A stretch of 64,000 nucleotides of DNA from Clostridium sp. CAG:492 (GTDB taxonomy: Bacteria; Bacillota; Clostridia; TANB77; CAG-508). How positions within the stretch are numbered: position 1 is the stretch's first letter; each line of letters starts with the position of its first letter. The stretch spans positions 1 through 64,000 of the forward strand of contig FR878314.1 in the NCBI GenBank assembly GCA_000434335.1, given 5' to 3'. The notes under the pieces were generated by a model. The model was not told the origin of the DNA, searched no databases, and was given only the letters and a program-made list of their open reading frames with translations. This document shows positions 1 through 11,502 of the stretch, in pieces. The position numbers and the translations under genes are program-made.

Positions 1-15
1 AATTACAATAAGTTG

Positions 16-47
16 GGTAGATAACCAGTTGAAATTATCTACCTTTT
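16..47 (+). terminator. Rho-independent terminator of an upstream gene
   Basis: A 9-bp perfect stem (GGTAGATAA at 16-24 with TTATCTACC at 35-43) with a 10-nt loop is followed by TTTT. It probably ends a gene lying left of the window. Confidence 0.7.
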
Positions 48-95
48 ATTATATAATCGTAACAAGAATTAGTAATTTTTTGAGGAGATTAAGTT

Positions 96-344
96 ATGGA
101 AGATAAGCAAATATTACTTAATAATATAGATAAAGTCCATACTACTGAAATGGGTATTGATAGAATTAAGAAAAACCTTAAATTAGATACGAATGATGTT
201 GTTGAGTATTGTAAAAATAAAGTTTTAGATAAGAATTGCAATATATATAAACAAGGTAAGAATTGGTATTGTGAAATAGAAAATATAATAATTACTATAA
301 ATTCATATAGTTACACAATTATAACAGCACATATTAAAAGATAA
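96..344 (+). CDS. DUF3781 family small protein
   Basis: An 82-residue protein recognised by its overall pattern as DUF3781: VHTTEMGIDRIKKNL near the N-terminus, then DVVEYCKNKV, then GKNWYCEIENIIITIN and SYTIITAHIKR at the C-terminus. The function of the family is unknown. The start is supported by GAGGAG about ten bases upstream. There is no signal peptide or membrane segment, so it should be cytosolic. It stands alone between two terminators, so it is probably a one-gene unit. The family call rests on remembered motif similarity and no search was run. Confidence 0.7.
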   Translation: MEDKQILLNNIDKVHTTEMGIDRIKKNLKLDTNDVVEYCKNKVLDKNCNIYKQGKNWYCEIENIIITINSYSYTIITAHIKR

Positions 345-380
345 ATTGCAATTTATCTTAATACTTATAATAATAGAAAA

Positions 381-419
381 AAGTTGAACTTATAAATATT
401 TAATAAGTTCAACTTTTTT
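381..419 (+). terminator. Rho-independent terminator after the DUF3781 gene
   Basis: A 13-bp perfect stem (381-393 with 403-415) and a 9-nt AT loop lead into a run of six T. Confidence 0.85.
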
Positions 420-452
420 GACTTCAAATTTAAAATATAAATAAAGTATATA

Positions 453-481
453 TTGAATTTGAAAACGTAAACATATATAAT
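453..481 (+). promoter_or_regulatory. Promoter of the COG2509-type flavoprotein gene
   Basis: TTGAAT at 453-458 and TATAAT at 476-481 are separated by exactly 17 nt, about 35 nt before the start codon of the FAD protein. Confidence 0.65.
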
Positions 482-516
482 GAGCTAGGAAAATCAAATA
501 TGAGAGGAATGATTTT

Positions 517-1947
517 ATGAGTGAAAAGTATGATGCTATTGTTATCGGAATGGGTCCAAGTGGAATTTTTTTCGCATATGAATTAATTCAATTAAAAAAA
601 GCAAAAAATATTTTATTAATAGACCAAGGAAAAAGAGTTGAAAATAGAAATTGTCCAATTGAAAAAGTTGGAAAATGTGTTAAATGCCAACCATATTGTA
701 ATATAACAAGTGGATTTTCAGGTGCAGGAGCATTTTCTGATGGTAAATTATCATTATATAATGATGAAGATGATGATATTTATGTTGGAGGAATTTTACA
801 AGAATATATAGGTGTTGAAAATACTAAAAGATTAATTGATTATACTGATGATATCTACTTAAAATTTGGAGCTGATAAAAAATTAGAAGGTGTAAATTTT
901 AAAGATGAAGTAAAAGTAATAAAGGAAAAATCTAAAAAACAAGGAATTAATCTTATTAATATTCCAATAAGACATTTAGGAACAGAAAAAGCTCATGAAT
1001 TATATAAAAAGTTAGAAAATTATTTAGAAGAAAATAATATAAATATGATGTTTGAAACTGAAGTTCAAGATTTAATAATTGAAAATAATTCAGTAAAAGG
1101 AGTAAAAGTTTTAAATAAGAAAAGCAATAAAAAGCAAGAATTATTTTCTGACAATGTAATAATTGCAGTAGGAAGAAAAGGCGCAAACTGGCTTGTTGAA
1201 ATGTGTGATAAACACAATATTATAACAAAATCTGGTTGTGTTGATATAGGTGTAAGATATGAATTACCAGATGCAGTTATGAAAGATGTAAATAAATATA
1301 TGTATGAAGGAAAATTTATTGGATATCCATACCCATACAAAGATAAAGTAAGAACATTTTGTCAAAATCCAAGTGGTTTTGTTTCATCAGAAGTATATGA
1401 TAATAATTTAAGTTTAGTAAATGGGCACTCATATAAAGAGAAAAAAAGCACAAATACAAATTTAGCGATTTTAGTATCACATAATTTTACATATCCATTT
1501 AATAAACCAATTGATTATGGAAGAAATGTAGCAAAAAATTTAAATGAGCTTGCAAATGGAAATGTTATAGTTCAAAGATTGGGTGATATAAATAGAGGAA
1601 AAAGAACTTGGCAAGAAGAATTAGACAAAAATTCAGTAGTACCAACATTAAAATCAGCAGTACCAGGAGATATAACATTTGCAATAGGTTACAGAACTAT
1701 GACAGATATTTTGCAATTTATAAAAGAGATGGATAAAATAGTTGAAGGATTTGCAAATCCGGATAATTTACTATATGCTCCAGAAATTAAGTTTTACAGT
1801 AATAAATTAGAAATAGACAACAATTTTGAATCAAGTGTAAGAGGCTTATACTCAATAGGAGATGGCGGAGGAATGACAAGAGGATTAATGATGGCATCAT
1901 GCTCAGGAGTGCAAATGGCAAGAAATCTGGCTGGAAAAATTGATTAG
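517..1947 (+). CDS. FAD-dependent dehydrogenase (COG2509-type)
   Basis: A 476-residue flavoprotein. The N-terminus has the Rossmann dinucleotide motif AIVIGMGPSGIFFAYEL (about residues 7-23), with the acidic end of the second strand in LLIDQGKR. A cysteine-rich stretch (RNCPIEKVGKCVKCQPYC, about residues 45-62) precedes GFSGAGAFSDGKLSL, an FAD-contacting signature of the uncharacterised FAD-dependent dehydrogenases of COG2509. The C-terminal GDGGGMTRGLMMASCSG is the second FAD-binding loop. Physiological substrate and electron acceptor are unknown. The four clustered cysteines could bind metal or form a redox pair (inference). The start is set by GAGAGGA 9 bases upstream. It has its own promoter and a shared convergent terminator, so it is a single-gene unit. 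Confidence 0.85.
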   Translation: MSEKYDAIVIGMGPSGIFFAYELIQLKKAKNILLIDQGKRVENRNCPIEKVGKCVKCQPYCNITSGFSGAGAFSDGKLSLYNDEDDDIYVGGILQEYIGVENTKRLIDYTDDIYLKFGADKKLEGVNFKDEVKVIKEKSKKQGINLINIPIRHLGTEKAHELYKKLENYLEENNINMMFETEVQDLIIENNSVKGVKVLNKKSNKKQELFSDNVIIAVGRKGANWLVEMCDKHNIITKSGCVDIGVRYELPDAVMKDVNKYMYEGKFIGYPYPYKDKVRTFCQNPSGFVSSEVYDNNLSLVNGHSYKEKKSTNTNLAILVSHNFTYPFNKPIDYGRNVAKNLNELANGNVIVQRLGDINRGKRTWQEELDKNSVVPTLKSAVPGDITFAIGYRTMTDILQFIKEMDKIVEGFANPDNLLYAPEIKFYSNKLEIDNNFESSVRGLYSIGDGGGMTRGLMMASCSGVQMARNLAGKID

Positions 1948-2084
1948 TAATTAACTTAATATTATATTTTGCCAAAAGAATATAGGTTACAGTAAATATT
2001 GAAATTACAGATTATCAATCTAAAGTGCAATATCAATGTTTAAAGTGCAATTTTTGCACTTTAAAGTTGCATCAAATAACTAAT

Positions 2085-2116
2085 AAAAAATTCAAGCCTT
2101 TTGGCTTGAATTTTTT
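2085..2116. terminator. Bidirectional terminator between the flavoprotein and Lon-like genes
   Basis: TTCAAGCC (2091-2098) pairs with GGCTTGAA (2103-2110) around a TTTT loop, flanked by six A on the left and six T on the right, so it works on both strands. The Lon-like stop codon overlaps its right edge. Confidence 0.85.
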
Positions 2117-4499
2117 ATTCTTCTATTTTTATATCAGCATATTTTTTTAATTTTTCATAAGCTAAATAATTTATTGTACCTGCTGGAAAGTTTCCGTTTG
2201 AATCTTTTTTTCCTGCTGGAACACCGGTTAAAAGTTCAATTCCTTCATCAATTGTACTTATAGCATAAATATGGAATAATCCATTTTTTACAGCATCAAC
2301 TACTTCGTTTGATAGGTTTAAATTCTTTTGATTTTGAATTGGAATCATAACAGAATGAGTTCCATCAAGTCCACGCATTTTACAAATTTGGAAAAATCCT
2401 TCTATTTTTTCATTTACACCACCGATTGGTTGAATTTCGCCTTTTTGATTTACTGAACCAGTAACTGCAAATGATTGATTAATTGGTACTCCAGATAAAC
2501 TTGATAAAATTGCATATAGCTCTGTACTTGATGCACTGTCTCCATCAACACCATTATATAGTTGCTCAAAACATATACTTGCTGTAAGAGATAGGGGAAT
2601 ATCTTGTGCAAATTTTTCACCTAAGTATCCACTTAAAATATATACACCTTTTGAGTGAGTAGAGCCAGATAAATCAACTTCTCTTTCAATATTTATTACA
2701 CCATTTTTTCCAGTATATGTTGTTGCTGTTATTTTTACGGGCTTTCCAAACATATAGTCACCAATATTCATTATTGTTAAACCATTTATTTGTCCGACTT
2801 TTGCTCCTGTTGTATCAATTAATAAAGTATTTTCTTTTATCATTTCTGTATACATTGAATCATATTTTTTTATTCTATTTGCTCTTTCAGATAAAGCCAT
2901 ATCTACAAATTCAGCTGTTACAATTTTTGATTTTTTCATTTTTGCCCATGTTGCAGCTTCACCAATTATTTGTGCTAAATCATTAAATCTAGTAGAAAGT
3001 TTGTCTTGGTTATCAGCAAGTCGTGAAGAATATTCCATTATTTTTGCAACTGCAGATGGGTCAAGGTGAGGAAGTTGTTCTTGTTCACAGAAACCATGAA
3101 TAAATCTTGCTAATTTGTTCATATTTTCTTCTGTATTATCAGAGCTATCTTCAAATTCAACTTTTATTTTAAATAATTTTCTAAAATCATAATCAACTGC
3201 AAGTAGTGTTTGATATATTTGTTCATCTCCAACAATAATAACTTTTAAATCTAGTGGAATTGGTTCAGGCTTTAAAGAAACCATAACCATTGGTGAGCGA
3301 GGGTCTGCAGTATTTTCAATTAATAATTGTTTTTGACGTAATGCTTTTTTTAGTCCTTCATAACAAACTGAATTTTCTATTAAATCATGTGCTTGAAAAA
3401 TTATATATCCACCGTTTGCTTTGTGTAGTAAACCTGGTTTTAACATAGTGTAATCTGTTTTCAAAGAACCATAGTAATTTTCATATTCAAGTTTTCCAAA
3501 TATATTGTGATAAGAATAATTTGAATCCATAATTACAGGAGCACCTTCTTGTGCACTATTATCGATAAATAAGTTTACTCTATAATTTTCCCAAGGTTTT
3601 GGTGGCTCAGGTCTAGGACCAGGCATTTGTTGTGTTTCAATTTGAGGCTCTACTAAGAAGTAGTCAATATTTTTTAATATATCTTTTTTGATATTTTCTA
3701 AAAAAGTACTAATTTTTTTATTTCTTTTAAACTTTGATCTTATATAATTTATATGTGCATTTATTGTTAATAAAGCAACATTAGATTGCCATTCAGATAA
3801 TTTCTTTTGAGATTCTTGTTCAATATTTTTTATTTCACTAATAACTTGTAAAATTTGCTCTTGAACAATGCTTGAATTATCTTCAAAGTTTTGTTTAGTT
3901 TTATCATCTAATTTTTCAAATTCTTCTTGTTCAATTGCTTTACCATTAATAATAGGCATCATATAAATTCCGTTTTGAGCTGATTTTACTTGAAATCCAT
4001 ATTTTTCTGACTTTTTATTTAATTTAACCATTAAGGCTTCACGTTTTTCTTCATAAGTTTGAGCTATTAAAGCTTTTTCTTTTTCAAAGTCTTCATTGTT
4101 AAATGTATTTTTCAAATCATTTTTTATATCTTTTATAAAAGCATCCATTTGCTCTTTAAATTCTTTACCTTGTCCAGCATGTAAAGGTAGGGCAATTGGT
4201 TCATTAGGATTTTCAAAGTTGTATATATAACACCAATCACAAGGAGTCTTTTGCTTTTTAGAAATTTTATCTAAATAATGTTTAGTATACATTGTTTTTC
4301 CAACTCCAGCAGGACCTTCAAGATATAAGTTATATCCATTTATATCTACATTTAAACCAAACTCTAAAGCTTTAATTCCTCTTTCTTGTCCAATTCCAGT
4401 TTCAATATTGTCCAATTCTTCAGTTGTTTTAAATTTAAAAATACTTGGATCACAACTAATTTTTAAATTTTTGTAATTTAATTCATTTTTATTTTTCAT
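2115..4499 (-). CDS. Lon-like ATP-dependent protease (AAA ATPase + S16 domain)
   Basis: A 794-residue cytosolic ATP-dependent protease of the LonB-like COG1067 group. An AAA module at the N-terminus has the Walker A loop GPAGVGKTMYTKHYL (about residues 60-74); a long charged helical insertion follows (about 125-300), and GGYIIFQAHDLIENS marks the second half of the ATPase. The C-terminal S16 protease domain carries the catalytic serine region GDSASSTELYAILSSLSG and, about 40 residues later, the lysine motif GGVNEKIEGF. A perfect AGGAGG lies upstream of the ATG. It is last in the minus-strand tsaE-tsaB-rimI-lon run, 26 nt after rimI, so it is probably co-transcribed. No soluble Lon N-terminal substrate domain is visible, as expected for this group. 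Substrates are unknown. Confidence 0.88.
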   Translation of the reverse strand: MKNKNELNYKNLKISCDPSIFKFKTTEELDNIETGIGQERGIKALEFGLNVDINGYNLYLEGPAGVGKTMYTKHYLDKISKKQKTPCDWCYIYNFENPNEPIALPLHAGQGKEFKEQMDAFIKDIKNDLKNTFNNEDFEKEKALIAQTYEEKREALMVKLNKKSEKYGFQVKSAQNGIYMMPIINGKAIEQEEFEKLDDKTKQNFEDNSSIVQEQILQVISEIKNIEQESQKKLSEWQSNVALLTINAHINYIRSKFKRNKKISTFLENIKKDILKNIDYFLVEPQIETQQMPGPRPEPPKPWENYRVNLFIDNSAQEGAPVIMDSNYSYHNIFGKLEYENYYGSLKTDYTMLKPGLLHKANGGYIIFQAHDLIENSVCYEGLKKALRQKQLLIENTADPRSPMVMVSLKPEPIPLDLKVIIVGDEQIYQTLLAVDYDFRKLFKIKVEFEDSSDNTEENMNKLARFIHGFCEQEQLPHLDPSAVAKIMEYSSRLADNQDKLSTRFNDLAQIIGEAATWAKMKKSKIVTAEFVDMALSERANRIKKYDSMYTEMIKENTLLIDTTGAKVGQINGLTIMNIGDYMFGKPVKITATTYTGKNGVINIEREVDLSGSTHSKGVYILSGYLGEKFAQDIPLSLTASICFEQLYNGVDGDSASSTELYAILSSLSGVPINQSFAVTGSVNQKGEIQPIGGVNEKIEGFFQICKMRGLDGTHSVMIPIQNQKNLNLSNEVVDAVKNGLFHIYAISTIDEGIELLTGVPAGKKDSNGNFPAGTINYLAYEKLKKYADIKIEE

Positions 4500-4525
4500 T
4501 TGTTCCTCCTTAAATTTAAAGTTGG

Positions 4526-5005
4526 TTATATGTATAAAGTCATTATAATAGCAGAATCGGTGTTATTATAATATTTTTTTCTAAGACCAACTTTAGTAAA
4601 ATTAAATTTTTCGTATAGTTTTATTGCAGGTATGTTATGTTCATTTACTTCTAATGTTACTGAATTTAAATTTTGTTCTTTGGAAATTTGTATTAGGTTT
4701 TGTAAAAGTAAAGTTCCAATACCTAAATTTCTTTTGTCTTTTTTTGTAACAATGTTCATAATATTTGCTTCATCAACAATTGTAAGAATTCCTGCAAAAC
4801 CAACAATTGTTTCATTTTGTTTAGCAACAATATATGTTGTATTGGTATTTAAAAATTCTTGTTTTAAAATTTCATAGTTCCAAAAATTATCAAATTCTGT
4901 AATTAAATTTTCCTTTAAATATAATAAATCTTTATCACACATTTTGCAAATTGTAATATGATTTGCAAAAGTATTTAAAGTTTGTTCTTTTAAATTATCA
5001 CTCAT
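4526..5005 (-). CDS. rimI: Ribosomal-protein-alanine N-acetyltransferase RimI
   Basis: A 159-residue GNAT acetyltransferase. The acetyl-CoA binding motif A is visible as IVTKKDKRNLGIGTLLLQNL, followed by LNSVTLEVNEHNIPAIKLYEKFNFTKVGLRKKYY, the characteristic RimI C-terminal half. In bacteria RimI acetylates the N-terminal alanine of ribosomal protein S18. The context settles the call among GNAT enzymes: the gene starts on the base directly after the tsaB stop (TAGATG junction), the conserved tsaE-tsaB-rimI arrangement of Gram-positives. No strong ribosome site is seen at the junction, so translational coupling to tsaB is likely. Confidence 0.88.
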   Translation of the reverse strand: MSDNLKEQTLNTFANHITICKMCDKDLLYLKENLITEFDNFWNYEILKQEFLNTNTTYIVAKQNETIVGFAGILTIVDEANIMNIVTKKDKRNLGIGTLLLQNLIQISKEQNLNSVTLEVNEHNIPAIKLYEKFNFTKVGLRKKYYNNTDSAIIMTLYI

Positions 5006-5698
5006 CTATTTTTCACCAGCTAAATTTCTTTCTGCTTGAGATTTTTTTAAATAAATAGGTAGTAGAGAATTTGAATCACCATATATACCATTAGTAAACT
5101 TATTATATGCAGATTTGCCAATACTGATACTTGTTTGCAAATTTTGTTCACTATTAGCAAAAACAGGATTTTTTATTAATGTGATAATTAAATCATGGTG
5201 AATTACAGAACCATCTCCAACAAAAATTAATTTGTCATCATATATAGATAAATCACTTAAAATATCATGGATAGAACATGATTTAAAATCACCAATTTGT
5301 GTATATGCTGTTCCATTATTACTAAATAAAGAATAATAAACATTCTCATTTTTGGCATCAATTAAACTTACAATTAAACCAGATTCTGTAACATTATAAG
5401 CTAAGCTCTCTAAAGATGTAACTCCAACTACTGGAATATTTTTGGCATCTGCAAAAGCTTTTATTGTTGCAATTCCGATTCTAATACCAGTAAAAGAGCC
5501 AGGACCTTGTGAACAAGCAAGTAAATCAATATTATCTAATGTTAAATTAGTATCTTTGAAAAGTTCATCAATTAGAGGCATCAGGTTTTGGGAATGTGTT
5601 TTTTCATCATTAGTATGTTTTTCTAGTATAACAGTGGTATCTTCTAAAATAGATACTGAGCAAATTTTAGAAGATGTATCTATTGATAATATTTTCAT
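5006..5698 (-). CDS. tsaB: tRNA t6A modification protein TsaB
   Basis: A 230-residue TsaB (YeaZ), a partner of TsaD/TsaE in synthesis of N6-threonylcarbamoyladenosine at position 37 of ANN-decoding tRNAs. The N-terminus MKILSIDTSSKICSVSI and the motif ACSQGPGSFTGIRIGIATIKAFA are diagnostic of the ASKHA-fold TsaB scaffold. Length is normal for the family. The ATG is fixed by the invariant N-terminal strand, but no ribosome site lies directly before it; the nearest AAGGAGG is about 46 nt upstream, near 5744-5750. tsaE lies upstream with a gap of about 106 nt and rimI follows immediately. tsaD is not in the window. Confidence 0.92.
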   Translation of the reverse strand: MKILSIDTSSKICSVSILEDTTVILEKHTNDEKTHSQNLMPLIDELFKDTNLTLDNIDLLACSQGPGSFTGIRIGIATIKAFADAKNIPVVGVTSLESLAYNVTESGLIVSLIDAKNENVYYSLFSNNGTAYTQIGDFKSCSIHDILSDLSIYDDKLIFVGDGSVIHHDLIITLIKNPVFANSEQNLQTSISIGKSAYNKFTNGIYGDSNSLLPIYLKKSQAERNLAGEK

Positions 5699-5804
5699 TA
5701 TTATTTTTAATTAATCATATAGAAAATCTATTGAATAATTAAATCCTCCTTGTATATATATTTAGATTTTTTAGGGGAAGACCTATAAACCCAAAATAAT
5801 ATAA

Positions 5805-6254
5805 TTAAAATAAATTTTGATATTTATTTCCAAAAGTTTCAACTTTCAATTTTCTGTAATTTTCATTAGAATCATCTTTTTCAAATGTTATATGAATGTA
5901 ATCTTTAGGAAGTGCATCTTTTATAAGTTCACCCCATTCGATAATACAAATACCATTTTCAAAATATTCATCACCACCAATGGCATAAAACTCATCAGTA
6001 TCTGACAAGCGGTAAACATCAAAATGATAAATGTTTAAACCAGTATTACTATTATATTCATTAACAATTGTAAAAGTAGGACTAGAAATTTCATTTTCAA
6101 GTCCAAAATATTCTAGAAAACCTTGAGTGAATTTCGTTTTCCCAGATCCAAGTTCACCAGTTAAAACAATAATATCACCCTTATGTAGTTTAGAAGCTAA
6201 ACCTTTTGCAAAATTAATTGTATCTTTTTCAGATTTTGAAATAAAATTATACAT
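5805..6254 (-). CDS. tsaE: tRNA t6A modification ATPase TsaE
   Basis: A 149-residue P-loop ATPase of the TsaE (YjeE) family, which drives turnover of the TsaBD complex in t6A synthesis. Visible motifs are Walker A GELGSGKTKFTQGFL (about residues 33-47), the SSPTFTIVNEY switch-like motif, and HFDVYRLSDTDEFYAIGGDEYF with IIEWGELI as the Walker B/tryptophan motif. AAGGTGA precedes the ATG. It heads the minus-strand operon tsaE-tsaB-rimI-lon and has a promoter at 6318-6290. It is full length with no irregularities. Confidence 0.93.
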   Translation of the reverse strand: MYNFISKSEKDTINFAKGLASKLHKGDIIVLTGELGSGKTKFTQGFLEYFGLENEISSPTFTIVNEYNSNTGLNIYHFDVYRLSDTDEFYAIGGDEYFENGICIIEWGELIKDALPKDYIHITFEKDDSNENYRKLKVETFGNKYQNLF

Positions 6255-6289
6255 ATTTTCACCTTTTTTTATTAAATTATTCTGCGTAT

Positions 6290-6318
6290 ATTTTATATTA
6301 ATATGGCGATTTTGTAAA
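6290..6318 (-). promoter_or_regulatory. Promoter of the tsaE-tsaB-rimI-lon operon
   Basis: Read on the minus strand, TTTACA (6318-6313) and TAAAAT (6295-6290) have a 17-nt spacer, about 35 nt upstream of the tsaE start. Confidence 0.55.
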
Positions 6319-6407
6319 TAAAAAGTGGAATTTTTGTTAAATGAATAACATAAAAAATAGTTTCTATATCAATTTATGTCTGTTTTTTCAATTATTTTCT
6401 GAGATTT

Positions 6408-6425
6408 TGTGTATGAAATTACACA
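6408..6425. repeat. Inverted repeat in the tsaE / beta-helix divergent intergenic region
   Basis: TGTGTA and TACACA flank a 6-nt spacer, forming a perfect dyad midway between the two divergent promoters. It could be an operator for either gene; nothing else recognisable lies in the roughly 330-nt gap. Confidence 0.35.
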
Positions 6426-6523
6426 TTTGAAAAAAATTGTGTCATAATAATAATACAGTTTAAATTGATTTTCAATATAAATCATACGACAACATTTGAT
6501 GTATAAATATCGAAAATACTACA

Positions 6524-6552
6524 TTGACATTTAAAAATCTTTGTATTACTAT
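6524..6552 (+). promoter_or_regulatory. Promoter of the beta-helix protein gene
   Basis: TTGACA at 6524-6529 and TACTAT at 6547-6552 with a 17-nt spacer. The -10 lies inside the upstream open frame that begins with TTG at 6541, which argues that translation starts at the downstream ATG at 6583. Confidence 0.65.
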
Positions 6553-6582
6553 AAGAAAAAAATTAGAAAGGAAAATTTTATT

Positions 6583-7248
6583 ATGAAAGAATGTAAAATT
6601 GAAAATTTATATAATTTAAATGAAACAATTGCAAGAGATGTGTTTGATGGATGCACATATCCTTGGGAAGTATTACCTAAAATTAAAGATTTCATAATAC
6701 ATTTAGGAAATACATTAAGTAAAGAAGAATATGATAAGATAGGCGAAAATGTATGGATCGCTAAAACTGCAAAAGTTGCACCAACTGCTTATATAAATGG
6801 TCCAGCTATTATTGGAAAAAATGCTGAGGTGAGACATTGTGCATTTATAAGAGGCAATGCCATAGTTGGCGAAAATGCAGTTGTAGGAAATTCTACAGAG
6901 CTAAAAAATGTAATACTATTCAACAATGTTCAAGTTCCACATTATAATTATGTAGGAGATTCAATATTAGGATATAAATCTCATATGGGAGCAGGGTCTA
7001 TTACTTCAAATGTAAAATCAGATAAAAAGTTAGTTATTGTAAAAAATGAAAGTGAAAAAATTGAAACAGGTTTAAAGAAATTTGGCTCAATGCTTGGTGA
7101 TAATGTTGAAGTAGGTTGTGGCTCTATTTTAAATCCTGGGAGTGTTATTGGAAGAAACACAAATATATATCCATTGTCTTCAGTAAGAGGTGTTATAAAA
7201 TCAAATAGCATTTATAAAAGACAGGGAGAAATTGTAAAAAAAGTATAA
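6583..7248 (+). CDS. Left-handed beta-helix (GlmU C-terminal-like) acyltransferase-family protein
   Basis: A 221-residue protein made largely of left-handed beta-helix hexapeptide repeats: VWIAKTAKVAPTAYI, GPAIIGKNAEVRHCAFI, RGNAIVGENAVVGNS and VEVGCGSILNPGSVIGRN. Such proteins are often annotated as UDP-N-acetylglucosamine pyrophosphorylase or acetyltransferase relatives because they resemble the GlmU C-terminal domain, but no nucleotidyltransferase domain is present. A sugar O- or N-acyltransferase role is plausible; the substrate is unknown. The ATG at 6583 is chosen because AGAAAGGA lies before it and the promoter -10 overlaps the longer open frame from a TTG at 6541. It is a single-gene unit. 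Confidence 0.75.
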   Translation: MKECKIENLYNLNETIARDVFDGCTYPWEVLPKIKDFIIHLGNTLSKEEYDKIGENVWIAKTAKVAPTAYINGPAIIGKNAEVRHCAFIRGNAIVGENAVVGNSTELKNVILFNNVQVPHYNYVGDSILGYKSHMGAGSITSNVKSDKKLVIVKNESEKIETGLKKFGSMLGDNVEVGCGSILNPGSVIGRNTNIYPLSSVRGVIKSNSIYKRQGEIVKKV

Positions 7249-7253
7249 ATTTA

Positions 7254-7282
7254 TTGACAATGTAAACATAATGTGATATAAA
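7254..7282 (+). promoter_or_regulatory. Strong promoter of the 64-residue orphan gene
   Basis: TTGACA at 7254-7259, a 17-nt spacer and TATAAA at 7277-7282. It begins 6 nt after the preceding gene ends, so the small gene is transcribed on its own. Confidence 0.75.
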
Positions 7283-7313
7283 TAAATCATCATTTTTTAG
7301 GAGGAAAATTCCA

Positions 7314-7508
7314 ATGGAAAGATTTTTTGTTGAAGAGGGGATTGCTTATTATAAGGACCCCGAAACAAATGAAGTTCAATACCTGGGGGTGGTTCAGTAC
7401 AATGATAGAAATGAAATAACAGCTATCATTGACCTGGTGAATGGGGGAAATATTCTCAAAACTGTTCAGGTGAAAGAAAATGGAAAAAAAGTTTGGTATG
7501 TAATGTAA
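7314..7508 (+). CDS. Small hypothetical protein (64 aa)
   Basis: I do not recognise this 64-residue protein. It is acidic and soluble, begins MERFFVEEGIAYYKDP and ends GKKVWYVM, and has the alternating hydrophobic pattern of a small beta-sheet fold. The gene is clearly real: an AGGAGG ribosome site, a near-consensus promoter and a strong terminator enclose it as an independent short transcript. Its codons differ from its neighbours, with GAC, CCC, CTG, GGG, GTG and CTC present, whereas the surrounding genes use almost only A/T-ending codons. That could mean acquisition by transfer or selection for high expression. A gene of similar style lies at 55895-56149. Confidence 0.7.
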   Translation: MERFFVEEGIAYYKDPETNEVQYLGVVQYNDRNEITAIIDLVNGGNILKTVQVKENGKKVWYVM

Positions 7509-7534
7509 TCCTAGAGGAGAAAATTACTCAAAAG

Positions 7535-7580
7535 AGGCGCAACAGTCTAATGTTAGATTTGTTGTGCCTTTTGCTTTTAG
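7535..7580 (+). terminator. Terminator of the 64-residue orphan gene
   Basis: A two-tier hairpin: AGGCGCAACA pairs with TGTTGTGCCT (one G-U), enclosing TCTAA/TTAGA, followed by TTTTGCTTTT. Confidence 0.8.
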
Positions 7581-7606
7581 ATTTATATTTTTATATAAAA
7601 AAGTGC

Positions 7607-7635
7607 TTGTAAAATTATGTTTATAATGATACAAT
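7607..7635 (+). promoter_or_regulatory. Promoter of pyrG
   Basis: TTGTAA at 7607-7612 and TACAAT at 7630-7635 with a 17-nt spacer, upstream of the hairpin leader. Another TATAAT lies at 7622-7627 but lacks a matching -35. Confidence 0.55.
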
Positions 7636-7646
7636 AATAATATATT

Positions 7647-7707
7647 AAAAATAGATTAAAAAAAAACCCCTAAAAACAGGGGACAATTTTTTTTAATCTA
7701 TTTTTTT
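7647..7707 (+). promoter_or_regulatory. Hairpin/attenuator-like terminator in the pyrG leader
   Basis: CCCCT (7667-7671) and AGGGG (7678-7682) form a GC-rich apex. It is extended by a 19-nt perfect outer complement (7647-7665 with 7687-7705) and ends in a T run. It lies between the promoter and the start codon, so any pyrG transcript must pass it. Its position fits attenuation of CTP synthase; however, the expected GGG transcript start of the CTP-sensing Bacillus-type mechanism is absent. Confidence 0.6.
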
Positions 7708-7725
7708 GTTTTTAGAATAATTTAA

Positions 7726-9339
<1,614 letters not shown>

Positions 9340-9375
9340 CTTTGTGAAAGTTATGTGAATTTTAAGAAATAAATA

Positions 9376-9402
9376 TTGACATTTAATACCAATAGGTATA
9401 AA
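9376..9402 (+). promoter_or_regulatory. Promoter of groES-groEL
   Basis: TTGACA at 9376-9381, with TATAAA at 9397-9402 (15-nt spacer) or the overlapping TAAATT at 9399-9404 (17 nt). It abuts the CIRCE operator, so a bound HrcA would block the start site. Confidence 0.65.
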
Positions 9403-9405
9403 TTA

Positions 9406-9432
9406 TTAGCAGTCTAGCAAATAGACTGCTAA
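9406..9432. promoter_or_regulatory. CIRCE operator (HrcA-binding site), covaried variant
   Basis: TTAGCAGTC (9406-9414), nine bases, GACTGCTAA (9424-9432). The standard element is TTAGCACTC-N9-GAGTGCTAA. Here the seventh position is changed on both arms, so the dyad stays perfect, and the dyad even extends by ATTA/TAAT outside. It lies immediately upstream of groES, the classic HrcA target. hrcA itself is not in the window. Confidence 0.92.
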
Positions 9433-9478
9433 TAATTTTTATACATATTATTAATACAAGCTAAATATATATTAATAA

Positions 9479-11460
<1,982 letters not shown>

Positions 11461-11502
11461 TAAAATTGGGTGACAAATAAAAATTGAGTTGCCACAAAAT
11501 TT

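Noticed and set aside
2021..2062. Repeated TAAAGTGCAA with an AAAGTGCAA/TTGCACTTT hairpin after the flavoprotein gene
   Set aside because: It is a perfect short dyad but not followed by a T run, and the real bidirectional terminator lies 25 nt further. Too short and isolated to call a regulatory RNA.
2717..2986. Plus-strand open frame of 89 codons inside the Lon-like gene
   Set aside because: It is a Leu/Phe/Ile-rich shadow of the A-rich coding strand, without ribosome site. The same holds for dozens of other antisense frames in the window, such as 8337-8978, 26054-26467 and 54089-54625.
6408..6425. TGTGTA/TACACA dyad as a defined operator class
   Set aside because: The dyad is real and listed, but it matches no regulator consensus that I can name with confidence, so no regulator is assigned.
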